Positions 27,357 through 35,631 of a DNA stretch of 64,000 bases are shown piece by piece. Origin of the DNA: Rubrivivax rivuli. GTDB taxonomy: Bacteria > Pseudomonadota > Gammaproteobacteria > Burkholderiales > Burkholderiaceae_C. The stretch spans positions 372,001 to 436,000 of the forward strand of contig NZ_SACR01000001.1 in assembly GCF_004016505.1 (NCBI RefSeq). The letters run 5' to 3'. How positions within the stretch are numbered: position 1 is the first letter of the stretch; every line of letters starts with the position of its first letter. Below the pieces are notes generated by a model. That model saw only the letters and a program-made list of their open reading frames with translations, had not been told where the DNA came from and searched no databases. The translations under genes were made by a program, and so were the position numbers.

Positions 27357-28337
27357 ATGCAACGCCGCCTGCCCCTGCGCACCCTGCTCGCCACCGCCCT
27401 GCTGGCCGCCACCGCGCTGCCCACCGCCGCCCTGGCCCAGGCCTGGCCGGGCAAGCAGCCCGTCAAGCTGGTGGCGGTGTTCCCGCCCGGCGGCTCGGTG
27501 GACCAGGTCTCGCGCATCCTCGCGCCGGCGCTGCAGGCGCAGCTGGGCCAGACCGTCATCGTCGAGAACAAGGGCGGTGCGTCGGGCAGCATCGGCGCCG
27601 GCCTGGTGGCCGCGGCGCCGGCCGACGGCTACACCTTCGCGGTGGTCTTCGACAGCCACGCCGTGAACCCGGCGCTGCAGCCCAACCTGCCCTTCGACAC
27701 GCGCAAGGACCTCGCCACCGTGGCCATGCTGGGCACCAGCCCCATGGTGATCTCCACGCACGTCGACACGCCCTACAAGACCTTCGCCGACGTGGTGGCC
27801 GCCGTGAAGGCGAACAAGAACGTCAGCTACGGCACCATCGGCAATGGCAGCCTGGGCCACCTGGCGGTGACGCTGCTGGCCAAGGGCAACGGCTTCGACC
27901 TCACGCATGTGCCCTACCGCGGCGGCGGCCCGCTGATGCAGGACGCCATCGCCGGCCACGTGCCGCTGTCCATCGGCTCGATCTTCGTGGCCAAGCCGCA
28001 CATCGACAGCGGCAGGCTGCGCCCCCTGGTCGTCACCACCGACAAGCGCAGCCCGCAGTTGCCCAACGTGCCCACGCTGGCCGAGAGCGGCTACGCCGGC
28101 TTCAACGCCCCGGCCTGGTGGGCGGTGCTGGCCCCGGCCAAGACGCCGCCGGAAATCGTGGCGCGCATGAATGCCGAGATCAACAAGGCCATGCAGCAGC
28201 CCGATGTGGCAGCCAAGCTGGCAGCGCAGGGCATCACGGTGAACCTGGGCACGCCGGCGGCGGGGCAGGCCTTCATCGAGCGCCAGATCGACACCTGGGC
28301 CCAGGTCGTCAAGGCCCACAACATCAAGGCCGACTGA
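27357..28337 (+). CDS. Bug-family tricarboxylate-type substrate-binding protein
   Basis: 326 residues from the ATG at 27357, with a signal peptide ending ALAQAWP. The family signature is present throughout: VAVFPPGGSVDQVSRI, IVENKGGASGSIGAGLVAAAPADGYT, HVPYRGGGPLMQDAIAGHV and PNVPTLAESGYAGF. Bug proteins bind carboxylates in the periplasm; many are orphans without the TctBA membrane parts, as here. It is divergent from phoD and followed after 7 bases by a small cysteine-containing protein. The ligand is unknown. Confidence 0.92.
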   Translation: MQRRLPLRTLLATALLAATALPTAALAQAWPGKQPVKLVAVFPPGGSVDQVSRILAPALQAQLGQTVIVENKGGASGSIGAGLVAAAPADGYTFAVVFDSHAVNPALQPNLPFDTRKDLATVAMLGTSPMVISTHVDTPYKTFADVVAAVKANKNVSYGTIGNGSLGHLAVTLLAKGNGFDLTHVPYRGGGPLMQDAIAGHVPLSIGSIFVAKPHIDSGRLRPLVVTTDKRSPQLPNVPTLAESGYAGFNAPAWWAVLAPAKTPPEIVARMNAEINKAMQQPDVAAKLAAQGITVNLGTPAAGQAFIERQIDTWAQVVKAHNIKAD

Positions 28338-28344
28338 GCCCCGC

Positions 28345-28749
28345 TTGGCCACCGAAACACGCCTGACGGCGGCCGACCTGCGCCGCCTGCCCAGCCCTGC
28401 CGACACACCGCCTGACTGCGACTGCACGGCGCTGCACGCGCCGGGCTGGGAAAGCATCACCGGCCCGCTGGGCGAGAACACGGGCGCGCCGCGGCTGGTG
28501 AAGCTGGGCACGCTGCGCGACCCCGACGAAGCCGAGCCCACGGTGGCCGAGTTTCACGCCGAGGGCTCGCGCTACGAATCGCCGCACGCGCCCATCGCGC
28601 CGGCGTTCTTTCCGTACAACCGCTGCGAGGTGTGGGCCTGCGCGGCCTGCGGGCGCGGTTTTCTGCAGTACACGGAGTTCGGCGGCTATTACGTCGACCA
28701 CCGGCTGCGCGAGATCGACCCCGCGCGGGTGGTGGACGCCACCCCCTAG
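28345..28749 (+). CDS. Small cysteine-containing protein of unknown function
   Basis: 134 residues from a TTG at 28345; no ATG is available in frame, and the TTG is 7 bases after the Bug stop. Cysteines at 25 and 27 and at 94, 99 and 102 (CDC and CEVWACAAC) could form a zinc site. They are followed by a conserved-looking FLQYTEFGGYYVDHRLREID. There is no signal peptide. I do not know its function; the position suggests co-transcription with the Bug gene. Confidence 0.72.
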   Translation: MATETRLTAADLRRLPSPADTPPDCDCTALHAPGWESITGPLGENTGAPRLVKLGTLRDPDEAEPTVAEFHAEGSRYESPHAPIAPAFFPYNRCEVWACAACGRGFLQYTEFGGYYVDHRLREIDPARVVDATP

Positions 28750-28769
28750 AAACACGCGCTGAACGCGCG

Positions 28770-28785
28770 CCGAGGTATCCCTCGG
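28770..28785. promoter_or_regulatory. Short inverted repeat before the TIR gene
   Basis: CCGAGG and CCTCGG pair around TATC, 21 bases after the preceding stop and 112 before the TIR start. It could be a weak terminator or an operator. No T run follows. Confidence 0.3.
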
Positions 28786-28896
28786 TCTCCTTCGCAGCGC
28801 GGAGGCGGGGTGGCGAAATACAGGCCATGCGGTGCAGACACCGCGCCACCCGCCGCCCGTCGATGCACGACAGCGGCACCGCCAGGAGAGATCACC

Positions 28897-29745
28897 ATGG
28901 CCCGCTCACGCATCTTCATCAGCTACCGCCGCGACGACGCCGCCGGCTACTCGCACGCCATCCACGACCGCCTGGCCGACCACCTGGGCGGCGACCAGAT
29001 CTTCATGGACGTGCACGACATCGCCCCGGGCGCCGACTTCGCCCGCCGCCTGCGCGACGTGGTGCAAGGCTGCGAGGTGGTGGTGGCGCTCATCGGCAAG
29101 CGCTGGGTGGGCGAACGTGAAGGCCAGCCGGCGCGCATCCACGACGAACGCGACTGGGTGCGCATCGAAGTGGCCGAAGCCCTGCGCCGCGGCATCCGCG
29201 TCATCCCCGTGCTGCTGGACGGTGCCCGCCTGCCGGCCGCCGAAGACCTGCCCGACGACCTGCAGGGCCTGCGCCTGCTGAACTGCATGGAAGTGCGCAC
29301 CACGCGGCTGGACGCCGACGTGCGCGACCTCGTGGGCGCCACCGTGCAGGCCGTGGGCGGCACCTGGCCCCCGGTGGAACCCGGCGCCCGGCTGCACGCC
29401 GCGGTGGGTGGCCTCTACACGCTGTTCGCCGGTGGGGCGCTGGTGCTGGGCTTGATCGCCAGCGCCTTCGTCGACGAGGTCTCCGACCACACCTTCACCG
29501 GCCTGCTCGGCCTGATGCTGGCCGCCGCGGTGGCGCTGCGCCTACCGCTGCACAACAAGCTGCGCGCGCTGAGCCGCGAGCAGGCGCTGAAGTGGGCCGC
29601 CGGGCTGCACCTGGGCGCCTTCGTGATGCTGGCCGCTGGCAGCAGCGGCGAGACCGACGTGGCCTCGGTGCTCTTCCTCGGCCTGCTGCCCGCCGGGCTG
29701 CTGTACCTCAGCTCGATGGGCATGCGCCGCACGGCGCGGGTCTGA
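28897..29745 (+). CDS. TIR-domain protein with four membrane helices
   Basis: 282 residues from the ATG at 28897 (AGGAGAG upstream). The TIR fold fills residues 1-150: RIFISYRRDD at the first strand, DVHDIAPGADF, VVVALIGKRW and IRVIPVLLDGA. E91 in WVRIEVAEAL is at the place of the NADase catalytic glutamate. Four hydrophobic helices follow (about 169-190, 201-218, 233-249, 257-274), with a basic end. Bacterial TIR proteins often deplete or modify NAD in anti-phage systems, usually with a sensor partner; none is evident here. A signalling or housekeeping role is also possible. Confidence 0.85.
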   Translation: MARSRIFISYRRDDAAGYSHAIHDRLADHLGGDQIFMDVHDIAPGADFARRLRDVVQGCEVVVALIGKRWVGEREGQPARIHDERDWVRIEVAEALRRGIRVIPVLLDGARLPAAEDLPDDLQGLRLLNCMEVRTTRLDADVRDLVGATVQAVGGTWPPVEPGARLHAAVGGLYTLFAGGALVLGLIASAFVDEVSDHTFTGLLGLMLAAAVALRLPLHNKLRALSREQALKWAAGLHLGAFVMLAAGSSGETDVASVLFLGLLPAGLLYLSSMGMRRTARV

Positions 29746-29748
29746 GCT

Positions 29749-30219
29749 TCAGAGGCCCAGTTCGCTGAGGCCCGGGTGCTCATCGGGCCGCCGGCCCAGC
29801 GGCCAGAAGAAGAGGCGCTGGGCCTCGGTGATGGGCAGGTCGTTGATGCTGGCGTGGCGGTGGGTCATGAACCCGGCCTCGTTGAAAGCCCAGTTCTCGT
29901 TGCCGTAGCTGCGGAACCACTGGCCGGCTTCGTCGTGCCACTCGTAGGCGAAGCGCACCGCGAGCACGTTCCCGGTGTACGCCCACAGTTCCTTGATGAG
30001 CCGGTAGTCGAGTTCGCGGGCCCACTTGCGGCGCAGGAAGGCTTTCACTTCCTCACGCCCCACCGGGAACTCGGCGCGGTTGCGCCAGCGGGTGTCTGCC
30101 GTGTAGACCCGGGCGCAGACCTCGGGGTCGCGCGTGTTCCACGCGTCTTCGGCGCCGCGCACCTTCTGCCGGGCGGTGGCTTCGGTGAAGGGGGGCAAGG
30201 GCGGGCGGGTGTCGGTCAT
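29749..30219 (-). CDS. DUF1348 NTF2-like protein
   Basis: 156 residues. The whole length matches the DUF1348 group of SnoaL/NTF2-like folds: [64 protein letters not shown] and the closing [10 protein letters not shown]. These conical alpha+beta proteins often bind small hydrophobic ligands, but this group has no assigned reaction. It begins 7 bases after the dctM stop, so it is the last gene of the TRAP operon. It ends 3 bases from the convergent TIR gene. Confidence 0.9.
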   Translation of the reverse strand: MTDTRPPLPPFTEATARQKVRGAEDAWNTRDPEVCARVYTADTRWRNRAEFPVGREEVKAFLRRKWARELDYRLIKELWAYTGNVLAVRFAYEWHDEAGQWFRSYGNENWAFNEAGFMTHRHASINDLPITEAQRLFFWPLGRRPDEHPGLSELGL

Positions 30220-30226
30220 CGCAGGC

Positions 30227-31558
30227 CTACTTGTTCATCCAGCCCATCGAGGTGGGCAGCCAGGTGGCGATGGACGGGAACAGCATCACCACCAGCACCG
30301 CTGCGAGCTGGATGTAAATGAAGGGCCAGACCCCGCGGTAGATCTCGCGCGTCTGCACCGCGGCCGGCGCCACGCCCCGGAAGAAGAACAGGCTCCAGCC
30401 CACTGGCGGTGTGAGAAAGCTGGTCTGCATGTTGATGCAGATGAGGGCGGCCAGCCACACCATGTCCACGCCCTGCGCCGCGAAGTAGGGCAGGAAGAGC
30501 GGCAGCACGATGTAGCTGATCTCGGCCCACTCCAGCAGCACACCGGCCAGGAAGAGCACGCCCATGAAAAAGATCAGGTCGGCAGTGGCGCCGCCGGGCA
30601 CGAGGGCGAACAGATCCTGGATGAGGCGCTCGCCACCCAGGCCGCGGAAGGCCAGGCTGAAGGCCTGCGCCGTCATGATCACGAAGAAGATCATCACGCT
30701 GGTGGTCAGCGTGTCGGTGCAGGTCTCGCGCAGCACCTTCAGGCTGAGCTTGCCGCTCAGGCCCACGATGAGCAGCCCGCCCAGGGCGCCGATGGCCGCC
30801 GCCTCGGTGGGCGCAGCCACGCCGCCCATGATGGAGCCGAGCACTGCGCACACCAGCAGCAGCGCCGGCATCACGCCCTTGACGAGGCGCACCATGAGCT
30901 GCCCGCGCGAGAGCGCCGCGCGCTCCTCGGCCGGGATGGGTGGCGCCTTGTCCGGGTGGCGCCAGGCGTAGATGAGGATGTACGCGACGTACATGCCCGC
31001 CAGCATCAGACCGGGGACGAGCGCCGCAGCGAACAGCGTGCCCACCGACTCGTTCATGATCTCGGCCAGCAGCAGCAGCACCAGGCTGGGCGGGATGATC
31101 TGCCCCAGCGTACCGCTGGCGCAGATGGTGCCGGCGGCCAGTGCGTGGTCGTACTTGTACTTCAGCAGCGTGGGCAGCGCGATCACGCCCAGCAGCACGA
31201 TGGTGGCGCCGACGATGCCGGTGGTGGCGCCCATGATCACGCCGAAGAGGATGATGCCCACGCCCATGCCGCCGGGCACGCGGCCGGCGATGTGGCCGAT
31301 GACTTCGAGCATGTCCTGCCCGAGGCGCGACTTCTCCAGCATCACGCCCATGAACACGAACATGGGCAGCGCCAGCAGCGACTGGTCGGTGGCCACACCG
31401 TAGATGCGCGCCGGCAGCAGGTTGAAGAGGCTCTCGCCAAACCCGATGAAGCCGAACACGAGGCCGGTGGCCGCAGCGGCATAGGCCACAGGGATGCCGA
31501 TCAGCAGCACCCCCACGAAGGCCACCAGCATGGCCAGCGCCAGCCACTCAAGTGCCAT
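30227..31558 (-). CDS. dctM: TRAP transporter large permease DctM
   Basis: 443 residues from the ATG at 31558, which lies inside the end of dctQ (11-base overlap). About twelve hydrophobic helices cover the length. The TRAP motifs [34 protein letters not shown] and [22 protein letters not shown] are clear. DctM moves the substrate with a sodium gradient after delivery by DctP. It is the third gene of the dctPQM set. Confidence 0.94.
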   Translation of the reverse strand: MALEWLALAMLVAFVGVLLIGIPVAYAAAATGLVFGFIGFGESLFNLLPARIYGVATDQSLLALPMFVFMGVMLEKSRLGQDMLEVIGHIAGRVPGGMGVGIILFGVIMGATTGIVGATIVLLGVIALPTLLKYKYDHALAAGTICASGTLGQIIPPSLVLLLLAEIMNESVGTLFAAALVPGLMLAGMYVAYILIYAWRHPDKAPPIPAEERAALSRGQLMVRLVKGVMPALLLVCAVLGSIMGGVAAPTEAAAIGALGGLLIVGLSGKLSLKVLRETCTDTLTTSVMIFFVIMTAQAFSLAFRGLGGERLIQDLFALVPGGATADLIFFMGVLFLAGVLLEWAEISYIVLPLFLPYFAAQGVDMVWLAALICINMQTSFLTPPVGWSLFFFRGVAPAAVQTREIYRGVWPFIYIQLAAVLVVMLFPSIATWLPTSMGWMNK

Positions 31559-32084
31559 GGGAGGCCTCCGGGGACGGTGAGGCGGGGGCACGCCCCGCCA
31601 GTTGTGTACCGGTGCGCACCACGATGCTGAAGGCCACCAGCGCCAGCAGCGCGTAACCGGAGACCACCAGCGACTTCACCGCCCAGCGCCAGGGCAGGCC
31701 GCCAGGGTCGGGCGACACCTCGGCCAGCGACCACGAGTAGGCCGCGAACTTCCAGCCCAGGAAACACACGAACAGCGAGAAGGGCAGCATCACCAGCAGC
31801 GCGGTGAGGAAGTCGAGCCAGAGCTTGGTGCGTGCGCTGTAGTGCTGGTAGAACAGGTCCACGCGCACCTGGGTGCCGCGCAGCTGCAGGTAGCCGATGC
31901 CCCACAGCGCCACCACGGCCAGCAGGTGCCATTCCAGCTCTTGCAGCCACACCGTGCTGGCGTTGAAGAAGTAGCGCGACAGCGTGTTGCCGCTGATCAG
32001 CAGCACCATCGCCAGCGTCAGCCAGGCGGTGAAACTGCCGACACGGTCGATCAGCCAGTCGGCCGCGTCGGCAAGCTTGCTCAT
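31548..32084 (-). CDS. dctQ: TRAP transporter small permease DctQ
   Basis: 178 residues with four hydrophobic helices (about 18-38, 50-67, 90-112, 137-160). Family-typical segments are SRYFFNASTVWLQELEWHL and LRGTQVRVDLFYQHY. DctQ pairs with DctM in the inner membrane. It starts 8 bases after dctP and overlaps dctM by 11 bases, so the three are one transcription unit. The last 15 residues are Ser/Pro-rich and polar. Confidence 0.92.
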   Translation of the reverse strand: MSKLADAADWLIDRVGSFTAWLTLAMVLLISGNTLSRYFFNASTVWLQELEWHLLAVVALWGIGYLQLRGTQVRVDLFYQHYSARTKLWLDFLTALLVMLPFSLFVCFLGWKFAAYSWSLAEVSPDPGGLPWRWAVKSLVVSGYALLALVAFSIVVRTGTQLAGRAPASPSPEASHGT

Positions 32085-32092
32085 CCGCGCAC

Positions 32093-33184
32093 TCAGCCCC
32101 GTGACTTCGCCAGGAAGGTCTCGTCGCTGATCTCGGACCAGCGGTCGTGCTTCTTCTTGAAGGTGAAGAAGGAGTCGTGCACCTTCTTCGTCATCGCGTC
32201 CTTGGTGGCGGCCTCGTTCAGCACGTCGGTGGTGGTCTTGCGCAGCGCGTTCACCACGTCAACCGGCAGTTGCCGCACGATGACCTTGTCGCGGTTGACC
32301 AGCTGGTCCAGCGCGTCGGCGTTGCGGGCCTCCAGCAGCAACAGGCCTTCCTGGTTGGTGGCGTCGGCCGCGGCGCGCACGATCTCCTTCAGGTCGGGCG
32401 GCAGGGCGTCCCAGATCTTGCGCTGCATGACGATCTCGCTGACGGTGCTGGGCTCGTGCCAGCCGCTGGCGTAGTAGTTCTTGGCGGCGTTCTGCAGCCC
32501 CAGGCGCGCATCGAGGAAGGGACCCACGAACTCGGCCGCGTCGATGACGCCGCGCTCCAGCGCGGGGAAGATCTCCCCGCCGGGCAACTGCCGCACCTCC
32601 ACGCCCTGCGCGGCGTAGATGCGCCCGGCCAGACCGGGGATGCGCATCTTCAGGCCCTTCAGGTCGGCCAGGCTCTTGATCTCTTTCTTGAACCAGCCCG
32701 TCATCTGCACGCCGCTGCAACCCGCGGCAAACGGCATCACGTTCAGCGGCTTGTAGACCTCTTCCCAGAGCTGGTTGCCGCCGCCGAACTGCAGCCAGGC
32801 GTAGTGGCCCTGGAAGCTCATGCCGAAGGGCACGGTGGCGAAGTACTGCGCTGCGAAGGTCTTGCCCGACCAGAAGTAGGACACGCCGTGGTTGAGCTCG
32901 ACGGTGCCATTGGAGACGGCGTCGAAACCCTCGAAGGCCGGCAGCAGCTCACCGGCCGCGAAGATCTGGATCTTGATGCGCCCGCCAGACATCTTGTCGC
33001 AGCGTTCGGCGAAGGCCTGCGCGCTGCCCGGCCCCACCTGATAGAAGGGCAGCCCAGCGGGCCAGGTGGTGGTCATGCGCCAGCGGTAGGTCTGCTGTGC
33101 CTGCGCCACCGCAGGCACAGCCAACGCGCCAGCGAGGCCGGCCTTCAGCGCCCCACGGCGCGCAAGAGAAGAAGTGCGATCCAT
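32093..33184 (-). CDS. dctP: TRAP transporter substrate-binding protein DctP
   Basis: 363 residues from the ATG at 33184 (GGGGG upstream). A Tat-like SLARRGALKAGLAG leads a signal peptide ending AQAQQ. The mature protein resembles the TakP-like DctP subgroup: WRMTTTWPAGLPFYQ, GVQMTGWFKKEIKSLADLKGLKMRIPGLAGR, and GALERGVIDAAEFVGP-like text near 218. TakP relatives bind 2-oxo acids or other organic acids; the ligand here is not certain. It leads the operon, 113 bases after the cynS stop. Confidence 0.92.
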   Translation of the reverse strand: MDRTSSLARRGALKAGLAGALAVPAVAQAQQTYRWRMTTTWPAGLPFYQVGPGSAQAFAERCDKMSGGRIKIQIFAAGELLPAFEGFDAVSNGTVELNHGVSYFWSGKTFAAQYFATVPFGMSFQGHYAWLQFGGGNQLWEEVYKPLNVMPFAAGCSGVQMTGWFKKEIKSLADLKGLKMRIPGLAGRIYAAQGVEVRQLPGGEIFPALERGVIDAAEFVGPFLDARLGLQNAAKNYYASGWHEPSTVSEIVMQRKIWDALPPDLKEIVRAAADATNQEGLLLLEARNADALDQLVNRDKVIVRQLPVDVVNALRKTTTDVLNEAATKDAMTKKVHDSFFTFKKKHDRWSEISDETFLAKSRG

Positions 33185-33269
33185 CCCAACCCCCAAAAGT
33201 GAAGAAAGAAAAAGACAGTGCGACGCGTTGAGCCGCACGGCGCCGCCGTGTCGGCTTGAACAAGGAGGA

Positions 33270-33301
33270 TTGAAGACGCGCGCGAAGCGCGTCGTCTTCA
33301 A
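33270..33301 (-). terminator. Hairpin at the end of cynS
   Basis: TTGAAGACG and CGTCTTCAA-like arms pair with a three-base bulge and a short GCGC inner stem. The stem includes the cynS stop codon. There is no T run after it. It separates the cyn operon from the TRAP operon. Confidence 0.45.
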
Positions 33302-33741
33302 TAAGTTTTGTAGGGGAGGAACTTGCCGCTCATCACGATGGACACGCGGTCGCCCATCGGGTTCGCCTCGCGCTTCAAATCCATCTTGAAGTCGATGGCC
33401 GACATGATCCCGTCGCCGAACTCTTCGTGGATGAGTTCCTTGAAGGTGGTGCCGTACACGCTCACCAGTTCGTAGAAGCGGTAGATCAGCGGATCGGTCG
33501 GCACGCTGGTGGGCAGGCTGCCCTTGTAGGGCACCACCATCAGCCACTTCTTCTCGTCTTCGGTGAGCCCGAAGATCTCGCCCACCACGCCCGCCTGCTC
33601 GGGCGTCAGCGTCATCTGCCCCAGGCAGGCGGCGGTGACCCACTCCTTGCTCAGCCCCACTTTCGCGGCGACGTCGCTCCACTTCAGGCCTTTCGTGACC
33701 TTGGTGGTGATGATCTTTTCGGTGACGGCAAGGCGGCTCAT
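33298..33741 (-). CDS. cynS: Cyanate hydratase (cyanase)
   Basis: 147 residues, close to the E. coli enzyme in length. The catalytic residues known from E. coli (R96, E99, S122) align with R88 in IYRFYE, E91 and S114 in GDGIMSAIDF. Cyanase converts cyanate and bicarbonate to ammonia and CO2 in the cytoplasm as a decamer. Its ATG overlaps the stop of the ATPase gene by 4 bases (ATGA). It is the last gene of the cyn operon. No cynT carbonic anhydrase is nearby. Confidence 0.96.
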   Translation of the reverse strand: MSRLAVTEKIITTKVTKGLKWSDVAAKVGLSKEWVTAACLGQMTLTPEQAGVVGEIFGLTEDEKKWLMVVPYKGSLPTSVPTDPLIYRFYELVSVYGTTFKELIHEEFGDGIMSAIDFKMDLKREANPMGDRVSIVMSGKFLPYKTY

Positions 33742-34622
33742 GCGATTCTCCTGAGAGGGATGGGTTCGGGTCGGGGTTCGGCAGGCTCGGGGTCCAGACC
33801 CGGGCTCACGGTGACGGGCTGCGCCGGCGCGCGGCCGTGCGAGAGGTCCTGGCTGCGCGCCACCAGGAAGTCCACCAGGTGGTTGCGGATGCGGTAGTAC
33901 TGCGGGTCGTGGTGCAGCGTGGCGCGCGTGCGCTCGCGGCTCATCGTGTTCTTCACGATCTCGGCCACGCGGGCCTGCGGGCCGTTGCTCATCAGCAGGA
34001 TGCGGTCGGCGAGCAGGATGGCCTCGTCCACGTCGTGCGTGATCATGAACACCGTCTGGTGCGTCTCGGCGCAGATGCGCAGCAGCTCGTCTTGAATCGT
34101 GCCGCGCGTCAGTGCGTCCAGCGCACCGAAAGGCTCGTCCAGCAGCAGCATGCGCGGCTGGATGGCGAAGGCCCGCGCGATGCCCACGCGCTGCTTCATG
34201 CCGCCGCTGAGCGCACTCGGCTTCTTGTCGATGGCGCCGCTCAGGCCCACGAGCTTCACGTACTTCTCGACGTGCTCGTCCACCTGCGCACGGCCCCAGT
34301 TCGGCCACTTGCTGCGCACGGCGAAGGCGATGTTCTTGCGCACCGTCAGCCAGGGCATCAGCGCGTGGCCCTGGAAAACCACGCCGCGTTCCAGGCTGGG
34401 GCCGGCCACCTCGCGGCGGTCCATGAAGACGTGGCCGGAGGTGGCGCTTTCCAGGCCCGCCAGCACGTTGAGGATGGTCGTCTTGCCGCAGCCGCTGTGG
34501 CCGATGATGCAGACGAACTCGCCCTGCGCGATGTCGAAGTTCACGCCTTCGAAGACGGGCTCCTTCGCGCCGGGGTAGGCCTTGGCCAGCCCTTGGACCT
34601 TCAGAAACTCAGGGCCGCTCAT
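33738..34622 (-). CDS. cynD: Cyanate/nitrate-type ABC transporter ATPase
   Basis: 294 residues. Walker A GHSGCGKTT is at 41-49, Q-loop near 84, signature LSGGMKQR at 138-145 and Walker B LLLDEP at 159-164, with ITHDVDEA after. The protein is of the NrtD/TauB group. The C-terminal 40 residues are Pro/Glu-rich and extend beyond the usual length. It overlaps cynS by 4 bases and lies 105 bases after the permease gene, with a structured repeat between. The cyanate assignment rests on cynS. Confidence 0.9.
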   Translation of the reverse strand: MSGPEFLKVQGLAKAYPGAKEPVFEGVNFDIAQGEFVCIIGHSGCGKTTILNVLAGLESATSGHVFMDRREVAGPSLERGVVFQGHALMPWLTVRKNIAFAVRSKWPNWGRAQVDEHVEKYVKLVGLSGAIDKKPSALSGGMKQRVGIARAFAIQPRMLLLDEPFGALDALTRGTIQDELLRICAETHQTVFMITHDVDEAILLADRILLMSNGPQARVAEIVKNTMSRERTRATLHHDPQYYRIRNHLVDFLVARSQDLSHGRAPAQPVTVSPGLDPEPAEPRPEPIPLRRIA

Positions 34623-34633
34623 CGTCTGTCCGT

Positions 34634-34718
34634 CCCAAGCTTCCCGCCGCGGAACCGGCTTTGCCGGGCCGCTGGCGGACGCCCCCCCCGGGGGGTAGCG
34701 AGCGCCAGCGAGCTTGGG
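34634..34718. repeat. Structured intergenic element (REP/BIME-like)
   Basis: Nested inverted repeats fill the gap between cynB and cynD. The outer arms are CCCAAGCT (34634-34641) and AGCTTGGG (34711-34718). The inner arms are CGCTGGCG (34670-34677) and CGCCAGCG (34703-34710), flanking a CCCCCCCC/GGGGGG hairpin. A small CCGGC-TTT-GCCGG stem sits at 34655-34667. Its form suggests an interspersed palindromic element, which I believe is common in relatives. I see no second copy in the window. Confidence 0.6.
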
Positions 34719-34727
34719 GGCCTCATT

Positions 34728-35630
34728 TCAGTCTGCATACGTCACCGCCTTCTGCAGCTTGGCGAACATCAGGTCGAGCAGCATGCCCACGATGCCGATC
34801 ATCAGGATGGCGAAGATCACGTTCGGCAGGCTCAGGTTGTTCCACTCGTTCCACACGAAGTAGCCGATGCCCGTGCCGCCCACCAGCATCTCGGCGGCCA
34901 CGATCACCAGCCACGCGATGCCCATGCTGATGCGCATGCCCGTCAGGATGGTGGGCGCCGCGGCCGGCAGGATCACTTCAAACGCCCGACGCAGCGGCGG
35001 CACTTCCAGCGTACGCGCCACGTTCAGCCACTCCTTGCGCACGCTGGCCACACCGAAGGCGGTGTTGATGAGCATCGGCCAGATGCTGCAGATGAAGATG
35101 ACGAAGATGCCGCTGATGGCACTGTCCTTGATCGTGTACAGCGCCAGCGGCATCCACGCCAGCGGCGAGATGGGCTTGAGCACCTGGATGAACGGGTCGA
35201 GCGCGCGGTAGATCAGCGGGCTCATGCCGATGACGAAGCCCAGCGGAATGGCCACCAGCGCCGCCAGCAGGTAACCCAGCGCCACGCGGCCCAGCGAGTA
35301 GGCCAGCTGCAGGCCCACGCCCTTGTCGTTGGGGCCGTTGTCGTAGAACGGGCTGCTCAGGTGCTTGTAGACCACGCTGCCCATCTGCGCCAGCGTGGGG
35401 AAGCCGGCCTTCTGCGTGGGCGTGCCGCCGCTGCCGGCCGCCAGCGCGGCGGGGTCTTTGCCCATGAGCTTGGCGTATTCGATCTGCTCGGGCGTGAGCG
35501 CCGCAGCCGCCGCCGCGGCAGGCGCTGCCGGTGCGGCACTCGGCAGCGTGGCCAGGTGCCACACGCCGAGGATCACGCCCAGCAGCAGCAGCGAGAGCAG
35601 CGCTGCGCGCAGGTCCAGGGAAGCCTTCAC
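34728..35630 (-). CDS. cynB: Cyanate/nitrate-type ABC transporter permease
   Basis: 300 residues. One N-terminal membrane helix (about 8-27) precedes an Ala-rich stretch. The BPD-type permease domain follows (about 105-292), with about five helices and the EAA-loop region LEVPPLRRAFEVILPAAAPTILTGMRISMGIAW. It is of the NrtB/TauC type. It begins 1 base after the stop of the binding-protein gene. It forms the channel of the transporter whose ATPase is the next gene. Confidence 0.91.
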   Translation of the reverse strand: MKASLDLRAALLSLLLLGVILGVWHLATLPSAAPAAPAAAAAAALTPEQIEYAKLMGKDPAALAAGSGGTPTQKAGFPTLAQMGSVVYKHLSSPFYDNGPNDKGVGLQLAYSLGRVALGYLLAALVAIPLGFVIGMSPLIYRALDPFIQVLKPISPLAWMPLALYTIKDSAISGIFVIFICSIWPMLINTAFGVASVRKEWLNVARTLEVPPLRRAFEVILPAAAPTILTGMRISMGIAWLVIVAAEMLVGGTGIGYFVWNEWNNLSLPNVIFAILMIGIVGMLLDLMFAKLQKAVTYAD

Positions 35631-35631
35631 G

